NCBI GenBank assembly: GCA_004553405.1 | Contig: SFLO01000036.1 | Coordinates: 1 to 7,299, forward strand | Source: Coriobacteriaceae bacterium | Lineage (GTDB): Bacteria; Actinomycetota; Coriobacteriia; Coriobacteriales; QAMH01 | Direction of reading: 5' to 3' | Length of the DNA stretch: 7,299 nucleotides | Part shown: piece by piece, positions 1 through 5,223 of the stretch | How the letters are laid out: each line of letters opens with the position of its first letter | How positions within the stretch are numbered: the stretch's first letter is position 1 | The notes under the pieces: model-generated | Seen by the model: the letters and a program-made list of their open reading frames with translations, nothing else | Databases searched by the model: none | What the model was told of the DNA's origin: nothing | Made by a program: the position numbers and the translations under genes

Positions 1-283
1 TGAATGCCACGCATGACGGGTCATCCAGCCCGACGAAGCCCGCAACGCGCTTACGGGCCGCCTCGAGGGCGGCGGTCGAGGCGTGCGCGAGGTAGTGCAT
101 GCCGCGGTGCACGTTGGCGTTGCTCGTGGCGTAGTGATGAGCGATCGCGTTCGTCACCTGCAGCGGCACCTGCGTGGTCGCTGCGTTGTCCAAGTACACC
201 AGCGGCCTGCCGTGCACCAGCGTCCCCAAGATGGGAAAGTCGCGGCGCACCTGGGCGGCGTCAAAGCTTCCGAGCACCGCCAT
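1..283 (-). CDS. sufS: SufS cysteine desulfurase, N-terminal part, cut by window edge
   Basis: This is the first 94 residues of a PLP-dependent class V aminotransferase-fold cysteine desulfurase, which takes sulfur from L-cysteine as a persulfide for Fe-S cluster assembly. The reading frame is 2-283 and stays open to the left edge. Visible family landmarks are the LVYLDNAATTQVP block at residues 28-40 and the NANVHRGMHYLAHAST block at 56-70, both typical of the SufS/CsdA group. They are followed by the helix that leads to the FTxGxT cofactor-binding segment, which is lost. The PLP lysine and catalytic cysteine lie beyond the edge, so activity cannot be judged; the full family length is about 400-420 residues. 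The ATG at 283 is preceded by AAGG seven bases upstream, overlapping the TAG of the gene before it, which ends only four bases earlier. Translational coupling is therefore likely. The upstream SufE gene supports SufS rather than IscS or NifS. Confidence 0.93.
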   Translation of the reverse strand, partial: MAVLGSFDAAQVRRDFPILGTLVHGRPLVYLDNAATTQVPLQVTNAIAHHYATSNANVHRGMHYLAHASTAALEAARKRVAGFVGLDDPSCVAF

Positions 284-287
284 GGCG

Positions 288-722
288 CTACCTTGCGAAC
301 GCGGGGTCGCCTGCGGCGGCGTAGAGCGCGTCTGCCAGCTGGCCGATCGTCTCCAACTCAGCCGCGTACTCCGGCGCGAACCTCACGCCCAGCGCGCGCT
401 GCAGCGTGAGCGAGAGCAGCACCTTCTTGATGTCGGTGGAGCTCTGGTTGGTGCAGGTGGTGGAGCCCTCGGCCAGCTTCACGCTCTTGTCCGCGTTGCG
501 CAGCATCTTCTCCACGCTCACGTTGGCCAGCTCCAGCAGGTCCTCGGTGCCGGCGGCACGGACCTCGTCTTCTGTGAGGAAGAACTTGCCCAGCGTGAAG
601 CGGCGCACCTGGTCGGCGAACTCCTCCCGTTCCAGCTTGCCGCTGGTGATCAGCGCCAGCGCCTCCTCCGCGTCTGCTGCGGCAATGTCCAGCCGCTCCT
701 TCAAGGTCATCTTCTCGCTCAT
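288..722 (-). CDS. Uncharacterised 144-residue protein between SufE and SufS, possibly carrier-protein-like
   Basis: I do not recognise this protein with certainty. It is a soluble, mostly helical, charged protein without signal peptide or membrane segment. Residues 1-80 are acidic and helical. Residues 86-98 form a polar stretch with the only cysteine (C90) and adjacent serines (S94, S95). Residues 98-135 (LSLTLQRALGVRF, then ETIGQLADALY) resemble the second half of an acyl carrier protein, where the helix after the phosphopantetheine serine is followed by a hydrophobic 'T-(I/V)-G-(D/Q)-L' segment. The canonical DSL motif is absent, so this likeness is weak. Its ATG overlaps the SufE stop codon as ATGA, and its TAG lies four bases before the SufS start. 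It is therefore almost certainly co-translated with both and likely works with the desulfurase. Alternatives are a scaffold or an accessory subunit of SufS-SufE. Confidence 0.85.
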   Translation of the reverse strand: MSEKMTLKERLDIAAADAEEALALITSGKLEREEFADQVRRFTLGKFFLTEDEVRAAGTEDLLELANVSVEKMLRNADKSVKLAEGSTTCTNQSSTDIKKVLLSLTLQRALGVRFAPEYAAELETIGQLADALYAAAGDPAFAR

Positions 723-1174
723 TCCTTGCTCCTCCCTTCCTCGCCATGCGCGTTCAGCGCCTCGCTAGCAAAGCCCCTGATCACGCCGGCTATGGCCGCG
801 ACCCCCGCCTGGCGCTGGGGATCGAACACGTAGGCCAGCTCCGTCTCCTCCAGAAAGCGCACGGGGCAGGTCAGTATCTCGCTGGCGCTGCAGCCGCTGA
901 ACATCTGCTGGAAGATGCGGATCACACCGCGCACCATGAGGGTGTCGCTGTCGCCCTCGAGCGCAAAGCCCCGTCCCTCACCGCACTCCCAGCGCGGCCA
1001 CAGCCACACCTGTGACTGGCAGCCCTCGACCAGGGCCTCCGGCAGCATGCGCTCCGGCGGTAGCTCGTCGAGCTCGGCGGATATGTTGAGCAGCAGGTCG
1101 AACTGCTCGAAGGCACCGCCCGCGGCGTTGAGCCTATCGATGTAGCCCTGCTGCACCTCGTCTGGCGACTTCAT
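719..1174 (-). CDS. sufE: SufE sulfur-acceptor protein
   Basis: SufE accepts the persulfide sulfur from the SufS active-site cysteine, stimulates the desulfurase, and passes sulfur to the Fe-S scaffold in the cytoplasm. The 151-residue product has the family's usual length. The acceptor cysteine motif is intact as VEGCQSQVWLWP at residues 49-60, with C52 matching the catalytic cysteine of characterised SufE proteins. A later block, GVIRIFQQMFSGCSASEIL (83-101), is the family helix followed by the 'S-x-x-E-I' segment, and DPQRQAGVAAI (118-128) matches the conserved C-terminal 'R-x-x-G' region. A second cysteine (C95) sits in this part. An in-frame ATG at 1231 would add 19 residues, but the start at 1174 has a perfect AGGAGG (1180-1185) five bases upstream and matches the family N-terminus. 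The gene ends in an ATGA overlap with the next one. Confidence 0.95.
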   Translation of the reverse strand: MKSPDEVQQGYIDRLNAAGGAFEQFDLLLNISAELDELPPERMLPEALVEGCQSQVWLWPRWECGEGRGFALEGDSDTLMVRGVIRIFQQMFSGCSASEILTCPVRFLEETELAYVFDPQRQAGVAAIAGVIRGFASEALNAHGEEGRSKE

Positions 1175-1179
1175 CGCTT

Positions 1180-1185
1180 CCTCCT
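1180..1185 (-). promoter_or_regulatory. Ribosome binding site that decides the sufE start
   Basis: On the minus strand AGGAGG is followed by AAGCG and then ATG at 1174. This near-ideal Shine-Dalgarno spacing favours the 151-residue SufE over the 170-residue reading from 1231. Confidence 0.8.
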
Positions 1186-1204
1186 CTGGCTGCTCCTCCG
1201 TACC

Positions 1205-1250
1205 GGCAGCAAGCTGCGGGGTGGCCTGCACTGCCCCGCAGCTTGCTGCC
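1205..1250. repeat. Perfect 17-bp inverted repeat (hairpin) upstream of sufE
   Basis: The arms at 1205-1221 (GGCAGCAAGCTGCGGGG) and 1234-1250 (its exact reverse complement) are separated by a 12-base loop. In RNA of either strand this makes a very stable 17-bp stem. On the minus strand its 3' edge is 30 bases before the sufE start, just ahead of the ribosome binding site. There is no U-tract on either side, so it is not a textbook intrinsic terminator. A role in RNA 3'-end protection, Rho-linked termination or leader control of sufE fits the position. Confidence 0.8.
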
Positions 1251-1262
1251 CGCTGCCGCAGC

Positions 1263-1299
1263 GCCGCCTGCAGGGGGAGGTGCGGACCCTGCAGGCGGC
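1263..1299. repeat. Perfect 13-bp inverted repeat (hairpin)
   Basis: The arms GCCGCCTGCAGGG (1263-1275) and its exact complement (1287-1299) flank an 11-base loop. This is the second strong stem in the non-coding block between the isomerase-like gene and sufE. Each arm also contains the self-complementary CCTGCAGG. No U-run follows it on either strand. Confidence 0.75.
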
Positions 1300-1305
1300 A
1301 TGCGC

Positions 1306-1359
1306 AGCGCTCGAGCCGAGTGAGCGCTCGCGCCCTCGGCGCTGTGTCTCCAAGCGCCG
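1306..1359. repeat. Overlapping short inverted repeats after the isomerase gene
   Basis: Several 6-7-bp arms can pair: AGCGCTC (1306-1312) with GAGCGCT (1322-1328), GCCGAG (1315-1320) with CTCGGC (1335-1340), and CGGCGCT (1337-1343) with AGCGCCG (1353-1359). Some pairings exclude others, so the RNA could adopt alternative folds. The block begins 17 bases after the isomerase stop codon on the minus strand and may end or process that transcript. Confidence 0.5.
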
Positions 1360-1375
1360 TCAGGCATCATGGGGC

Positions 1376-2923
1376 TTAGGCGTTGACGATCTCCAGGCCC
1401 AGCAGCTCGCCGAGCTCGATGACCTGTTCCTCGAAGTCGCCGTAGATCAGCGGCATGTGGTTGCCGATGGCGGCCTGCTTCTTGAAGAAGTCCTTGGAGT
1501 CCTTCACCTGGAAGAACACGCCCATGGAGCAGTTGGTCTGGTCGTAGCCCATAGAGTTGAGAATCGTGCCCTTGGCCACGAAGAGCTTCTCGCAGGTGGG
1601 GTCGATGCGGCACATGGTGATGGTCTGGCCGGCGTCTGCGGCGAAGTCGTAGCGCAGAGTCGCGCCGAAGCCGGAGCGTGCGAACTCGCGGATGGCGTAG
1701 GGGCGGTACTCCTCCTCGAAGCTCTCCCAGCGGCGGTTGGGCACGGAGTGGAAGGTGAGGACCACGTTCTCCTTGTCGCCGAGCTCCTCCATCTTCTGGT
1801 CAACATGATCGGGGGTGAAGAACAGGGCCTTGGGCAGCGGTGCGCGCACACCGTTGCGGATGGGGCTGGTGAAGCAGTTGCCCATGTAGGACGGGCGGCG
1901 GCCGATGGCCTGCAGCATCAGCTTGGCGACCAGTGCGCCCAGGTCGTACTCGCATGCGGAGGGGATGCCGTCCTCGTTGTTGAGCGAGTGGTTGAGGCAC
2001 ATGGTGAACTGCTTCTGGTTCAGGCGGCGGGTAGCGCAGAGGTCGGGGCAGGGAGCGGTGAAGCAGTTGCACTCGAACTCGTCGAGGAACTTGCGGATGC
2101 CGTAGTTGGCCTCGACGGACTTCTTGACCATCTCGCGGGTCATCTGGCACTCGACGGCGCCGTCGATGAGCTCGTCGGTCTTCTTGTCGATGACCTTCTC
2201 GTCCTCAGCCGTGAGGTTGAGGCCCTTGCGGCCCGGCGTGCAGTGGTTGGACATCGGGTCGTCGTAGGAAATCTGGTCGAGCAGCTCGTGGGCGCTGACG
2301 TAGCGGATGCGGGTGCCGAACTTGGAGGTGATCTTCTCGGGGTCGATCACGGAGTCCGGGGAGCTGACGGAGACAGCGCTGGTCATGCGGGTGGCGGCCA
2401 GGATCTTGGAGTCCTTGAGAACCTTGCGGGCGCGCAGGACGGTCATGTACTCGGTGGCGTCAGCCCAGTCCTCGAAGGAGTAGAACTCAAGGCCGCGGGC
2501 CAGGAACTCGGCGGAGGTGATGGCGCTGGCGCAGCAGGCCTGGGTGATGGCGCAGGGCTTGCCCACGCGCTGGGCAAACTCGAGGGCCAGGTCGTAGGGG
2601 CGCGACGCGTAGCCGATGTAGTAGAGGTCGACGTCCTCGCAGCCCTCGGCGAGCTTCTCGATCATCTCGTCCTTGGTGAGGAAGTTCTCGTCGCGCTCGA
2701 CCTTGACGGGCTCGAGGAGGTTGACGACGTCTGCCGGCATGGCGTCCTGGAGCTGCTTGTACCAGCCCTTGAACTTCTGGGCGGCCATGTTGAGGTCAAA
2801 CTCCTTCTCCAGCTGCATGCCCTCGCCAAAGCGGCAGGGGCCCTCGAAGACGTACTCGTGGTACAGGGTGAGGAACATCGGCTTGACGTTGAGGCGGATG
2901 TCCTCGTGCTTCTTGATCGCCAT
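1376..2923 (-). CDS. L-fucose/L-arabinose isomerase-like sugar isomerase
   Basis: The 515-residue cytoplasmic protein belongs to the L-fucose isomerase-like superfamily (COG2407 type), metal-dependent aldose-ketose isomerases. The diagnostic features are in the C-terminal half. These are GIPSACEYDLGALVAKLMLQ (319-338), carrying the metal-ligand glutamate E325; VVLTFHSVPNR (387-397); GATLRYDFAADAGQTITMCRI (420-440); and the terminal GNHMPLIYGDF block (487-497), whose H489 matches the family's metal histidine. The N-terminal 200 residues fit the Rossmann-like domain, with DVDLYYIGYASRPYDLA (97-113). The position usually holding the metal aspartate appears to be N349 (SYMGNC), and the protein is rich in cysteine (17). 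I chose the ATG at 2923 because AAAGG lies nine bases upstream and the extra 25 residues from 2998 are unlike the family. The substrate is unknown; the neighbouring regulator and symporter suggest a transported sugar or sugar acid. Confidence 0.82.
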   Translation of the reverse strand: MAIKKHEDIRLNVKPMFLTLYHEYVFEGPCRFGEGMQLEKEFDLNMAAQKFKGWYKQLQDAMPADVVNLLEPVKVERDENFLTKDEMIEKLAEGCEDVDLYYIGYASRPYDLALEFAQRVGKPCAITQACCASAITSAEFLARGLEFYSFEDWADATEYMTVLRARKVLKDSKILAATRMTSAVSVSSPDSVIDPEKITSKFGTRIRYVSAHELLDQISYDDPMSNHCTPGRKGLNLTAEDEKVIDKKTDELIDGAVECQMTREMVKKSVEANYGIRKFLDEFECNCFTAPCPDLCATRRLNQKQFTMCLNHSLNNEDGIPSACEYDLGALVAKLMLQAIGRRPSYMGNCFTSPIRNGVRAPLPKALFFTPDHVDQKMEELGDKENVVLTFHSVPNRRWESFEEEYRPYAIREFARSGFGATLRYDFAADAGQTITMCRIDPTCEKLFVAKGTILNSMGYDQTNCSMGVFFQVKDSKDFFKKQAAIGNHMPLIYGDFEEQVIELGELLGLEIVNA

Positions 2924-2978
2924 TGGGGGGATCCTTTCTCCTTTGGCGCAGCCCAGCTGCCGCGCCTTGACGGGGAGA

Positions 2979-3008
2979 AGGTTAGGCCCGCGGCGCATGC
3001 CGGGTCAT
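2979..3008 (-). promoter_or_regulatory. Possible weak promoter of the isomerase-like gene
   Basis: On the minus strand ATGACC (3008-3003) and TAACCT (2984-2979) are 18 bases apart, about 55 bases before the ATG at 2923. Each hexamer matches the housekeeping consensus only in part (four and three of six). A weak promoter would fit activation from the operator-like repeat 32 bases upstream at 3041-3057. It could also be chance. Confidence 0.3.
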
Positions 3009-3019
3009 GGGGCCTCGCC

Positions 3020-3033
3020 CACCCAAATGGGTG
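3020..3033. repeat. Short palindrome CACCCA-N2-TGGGTG
   Basis: Six-base arms are separated by AA, seven bases beyond the operator-like repeat at 3041-3057 and upstream of the isomerase gene. It may be a second protein-binding site or a small RNA hairpin at the end of the regulator transcript. No U-tract follows, so termination is not evident. Confidence 0.4.
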
Positions 3034-3037
3034 CATT

Positions 3038-4636
3038 CTATTGTGCATCCTGCACAAAGCTCGCCTCGCGCAGGCGGTAGGCTATGAGCACGTCGAAGCG
3101 CAGGGCGGGGTCGTCTGTGTCGATCCCGAAGAGCTCCTCGATGCGGTCGATGCGGTACTTCACGTTGTTACGGTGCATGTGCAGCTTCTCGGCCACCACA
3201 GACGCCCGGCGCTCGTTCATGAGGTACTCGTAGAGGAAGGTGTAGTTGTCCGTGCCGGTGTGCGCGTCGTCTGCCGCCAGCGCGTCCACCACCAGCCCCG
3301 CGTAGGTGCGCAGGGCCAGCTCCAGCCCGTCCGGGCAGCCTTCCGCCAGGTAGTCCATGCAGCAGCGGTCGAATGACACGATCCGCCCCCAGTTGAAGCG
3401 CGGCGTGCTGATGCGCGAGGGCACCCCGCGGCGCATTCCCCCCAGCCTGCAGGCCTGCTGTGCCTGGCGGAAGGCCACCGGGGCGTGTGCCAGGCAGGTG
3501 AACTTGGCGCTCCTGCCGCAGAGGAGCTCGTAGCGCCCCAAGAAGGAGTCGAGCCGCGCGGAGAGCGAGCGGCGGCCCAGGGGGCAGGTGCCCGCCTCGC
3601 AGTGCAGGGCGCAGCAGCTGTCATGGCAGTTGAAGCACAATATCACTGCGGCCGCGCCCACCATCAGAGTCTTGGCCGGCGCCGCCATGATGGAGAGGTC
3701 GGAGAGCACGCGCTCCACGGGGCCGGTCTTGGGGTCGAGGGGAATGTAGAACAGGCAGAAGCGCGCCTCGTAGGGGATCCCCGCGCACTTGCCGCGCTCC
3801 CGGATGCTGCGCTCTTCGCGGATCTGGCCGCCGAGCAGGTCTTTGAGGAAGCTGTCGACCGCGTTGCCCGACGGCTTGTCGTCCGGGTACTCGCGCTCCG
3901 CTACCACGCCCACGCGCTCGGCGAACATGTTGTAAGCGTCGAGGAGCCAGCCCTGCGGCTCTGCCACGTTGCACATCATGACGATGATGAGCGAGAAGCC
4001 CTCGCGCGTCTTGAACGAGCGCACCACGGTGACGTACTTGCATATCTCGCGCGTGTCGTTGACGATGAAGCCCTCCTGCTCGCTCCAGGGCTTGAAGCGC
4101 TTGTGCAGCTTGAACTTGCGGATGTTCTCCTCGGTGTGGTAGCCGTGCGAGACGAGCTCCATGGTGATAGGGTCGTCGCAGGGGATGCCCCGCGTGTAGG
4201 CCAGCAGCTTGAGTGCCGGGTCCACGACGACGGTGTTGTTCTTGAGGAAGGGCTCGCTCGCGTCGACGAGCTGCTGAAGGCACCCCGGCTGAGCGGCGAG
4301 CCGGTCCATCTCGCGCTCCCAGGCCTCGTAGCGCGAGAACACGTCGAGCACGAGGTTGAAGACGGGCAGCATGCCGGCGCTGCCCTTGACGCTGATGGCG
4401 GCGGCGGGAGCGGCACCTGCCCCGCCCTCGTCCACGTAGACGCAGAAGAGGCCCCGCCCGGCGAGCTCGAGGGCGCTTTCCGCGCTGTTGCATATGTAGA
4501 GGAAGCCCTCCTCAACCGGGCAGCCTGCACCCAGGAAGAGGCGCGCGCCCTTGAACGAGGGGTTGCCCTGCTCCGTGCGCTCGACCTCCCCGGCAGCCGC
4601 GAACTCGTGCTCGATGATGTTAAGCGTCAGGCTCAT
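3038..4636 (-). CDS. PucR/CdaR-family transcriptional regulator with a cysteine cluster
   Basis: This 532-residue protein is a probable DNA-binding activator. Its C-terminus (about 468-525) is a clear PucR-type helix-turn-helix (HTH_30): YLMNERRASVVAEKLHMHRN, then VKYRIDRIEELFGIDTDDPA, then a final LIAYRL helix. The middle (about 265-400) fits the degenerate GGDEF-like domain of CdaR relatives. Residues about 125-250 look like a GAF-type ligand domain, and the N-terminal 120 are unassigned. Odd for the family is a run of six cysteines at 334, 337, 341, 342, 346 and 351 (pattern C-x2-C-x3-CC-x3-C-x4-C), suggesting metal or redox sensing. I chose the ATG at 4636 (MSLTLNII, with AGGGGGG just upstream). 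An in-frame GTG at 4672, with GGGGGA five to six bases before it, would add 12 residues and is a fair alternative. It sits head-to-tail with the isomerase gene and divergent from the symporter, so it probably regulates both. Confidence 0.88.
   Translation of the reverse strand: MSLTLNIIEHEFAAAGEVERTEQGNPSFKGARLFLGAGCPVEEGFLYICNSAESALELAGRGLFCVYVDEGGAGAAPAAAISVKGSAGMLPVFNLVLDVFSRYEAWEREMDRLAAQPGCLQQLVDASEPFLKNNTVVVDPALKLLAYTRGIPCDDPITMELVSHGYHTEENIRKFKLHKRFKPWSEQEGFIVNDTREICKYVTVVRSFKTREGFSLIIVMMCNVAEPQGWLLDAYNMFAERVGVVAEREYPDDKPSGNAVDSFLKDLLGGQIREERSIRERGKCAGIPYEARFCLFYIPLDPKTGPVERVLSDLSIMAAPAKTLMVGAAAVILCFNCHDSCCALHCEAGTCPLGRRSLSARLDSFLGRYELLCGRSAKFTCLAHAPVAFRQAQQACRLGGMRRGVPSRISTPRFNWGRIVSFDRCCMDYLAEGCPDGLELALRTYAGLVVDALAADDAHTGTDNYTFLYEYLMNERRASVVAEKLHMHRNNVKYRIDRIEELFGIDTDDPALRFDVLIAYRLREASFVQDAQ
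3041..3057. promoter_or_regulatory. Operator-like inverted repeat, copy 1 (upstream of isomerase gene)
   Basis: TTGTGCA-TCC-TGCACAA is a perfect 7+3+7 inverted repeat. It lies entirely in the last codons of the regulator (encoding its final residues VQDAQ), ends one base from the regulator's stop codon, and is 118 bases before the isomerase start. The same arms and spacing recur at 4733-4749. Two exact copies at the two control points of one locus strongly suggest a shared operator; the bound protein is inferred to be the PucR-type regulator. Confidence 0.7.
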
Positions 4637-4644
4637 GCGCCCCC

Positions 4645-4674
4645 CTATCCCGCGCTTGGTGATCCAGCGCACAT
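4645..4674 (-). other. Possible nine-residue leader peptide before the regulator
   Basis: On the minus strand an ATG at 4674, with AGGGGGA just before it, opens a short frame MCAGSPSAG. Its TAG stop merges with the G-run that serves as ribosome binding site for the regulator ATG at 4636. If translated it would couple initiation of the regulator. The competing explanation is that the ribosome binding site serves the in-frame GTG at 4672, giving a longer regulator. Confidence 0.25.
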
Positions 4675-4697
4675 GTTCCCCCTAACACAGCCGCGGT

Positions 4698-4726
4698 GCT
4701 ATAGGCGGAATGGTCTGATTGAGCAA
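4698..4726 (-). promoter_or_regulatory. Candidate promoter of the regulator gene
   Basis: On the minus strand TTGCTC (4726-4721) is a -35-like hexamer and TATAGC (4703-4698) a -10-like hexamer, separated by exactly 17 bases. This predicts transcription from about 4691, shortly before the ribosome binding sites and the start codons at 4672 and 4636. The operator-like repeat at 4733-4749 ends six bases upstream of the -35, a position typical of an activator contacting RNA polymerase. It would imply autoregulation. Confidence 0.55.
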
Positions 4727-4732
4727 ATTGCA

Positions 4733-4749
4733 TTGTGCAAGATGCACAA
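4733..4749. promoter_or_regulatory. Operator-like inverted repeat, copy 2 (divergent regulatory region)
   Basis: TTGTGCA-AGA-TGCACAA has the same perfect 7-base arms and 3-base spacing as the copy at 3041-3057. The match extends to one flanking base on the left (A) and two on the right (AG), while the central triplet differs. Conserved arms with a free centre are what a dimeric protein site looks like. It lies between the regulator and the symporter, directly upstream of the candidate regulator promoter. Confidence 0.72.
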
Positions 4750-4784
4750 AGGTTTGTACCAGGCTTGCTGCCGCCTGCCGCCGC

Positions 4785-4895
4785 CGCACAAGGGGGCCTG
4801 CCAAGCGTTTGTGCAAGGCGTGCGGCATACACAAACGGGCTGTGCGCACTTGTGTCCGCGTGCGCTGCGTGCACAAGGGGCGCGGCACTTGTGGT
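4785..4895. promoter_or_regulatory. Array of TTGTG/CACAA half-sites upstream of the symporter promoter
   Basis: Half-sites related to the operator arms occur at CGCACAA (4785-4791), TTGTGCA (4809-4815), TACACAA (4828-4834), TTGTGTC (4850-4856), TGCACAA (4870-4876) and TTGTGGT (4889-4895). From 4809 on they alternate in orientation with start-to-start steps of 19, 22, 20 and 19 bases, close to two helical turns. The stretch has no plausible gene. It is likely a multi-site binding platform for the local regulator, placed just upstream of the candidate symporter promoter at 4908-4936. Confidence 0.5.
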
Positions 4896-4907
4896 GCGGC
4901 CAGCACA

Positions 4908-4936
4908 CTGACCTGATGATGCGCGCCCCATAGACT
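4908..4936 (+). promoter_or_regulatory. Candidate promoter of the symporter gene
   Basis: CTGACC (4908-4913) and TAGACT (4931-4936) are separated by 17 bases and each matches the housekeeping consensus at four of six positions. It would start transcription near 4943, giving a leader of about 280 bases before the symporter ATG. It lies immediately downstream of the half-site array, which fits an activator-dependent promoter. Confidence 0.4.
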
Positions 4937-5223
4937 CAAAGGTGCGATGCCGATCGCGACGAGGGCTCGGCTTTCCCCCTAACCCCTCGCGCAGCCAGGG
5001 ACTCCCTCCAATTTGTCCCGCTGCACCGGCAGCCTCAGTTCAGGACTCTTGGGAGGCTGCCCGGCGTCTGCTGGGGGCGGCCCCCTCTTAGAACCACCCG
5101 CCGCCCCCTCTACTGGGTTTCGAGCCGCCACATGCGGCTTGTTGCGGCCCGGCCCTCCCGCAAGGGGCCGAGCCAGAGGGCGCAGGCGTTGGGAGCCTGC
5201 GAGAACTAGCGAGGAGGAAACAT
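4937..5223 (+). other. Hairpin-rich untranslated leader before the symporter gene
   Basis: I see no supportable gene in these 287 bases. They hold a series of potential RNA stems: GGCAGCCTC (5028-5036) with GAGGCTGCC (5053-5061); a short GGGGG/CCCCC stem (about 5074-5086); AGCCGC with GCGGCT around 5122-5139; CGGCCC with GGGCCG around 5150-5170; and CGCAGGC (5181-5187) with GCCTGCG (5195-5201). The last lies just ahead of the ribosome binding site GAGGAGG (5211-5217). No known riboswitch consensus is recognisable to me. It may be a structured regulatory leader or simply GC-rich spacer. Confidence 0.45.

Noticed and set aside
174..833. Plus-strand open frames over the suf genes
   Set aside because: The minus strand carries recognisable SufS, SufE and the coupled middle gene; the plus frames have no motifs.
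1280..3376. Long plus-strand open frame (698 codons) opposite the isomerase-like gene
   Set aside because: It is low-complexity (rich in L, V, A, E, G, H), matches no family, and is the antisense shadow expected where a GC-rich gene with strong third-position bias lies on the other strand.
1241..4772. GCTTGCTGCC shared between 1241-1250 and 4763-4772
   Set aside because: Ten bases with similar GC-rich flanks are compatible with composition; no mobile-element structure surrounds either copy.
3485..4933. Plus-strand open frame (482 codons) opposite the regulator and through the divergent region
   Set aside because: Its composition is typical of an antisense shadow; the opposite strand encodes a clear PucR-type helix-turn-helix protein.
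4676..4983. Eleven-base direct repeat TTCCCCCTAAC at 4676-4686 and 4973-4983
   Set aside because: The first copy is explained as the ribosome-binding region of the regulator; the second has no start codon behind it. A single short repeat is weak evidence.
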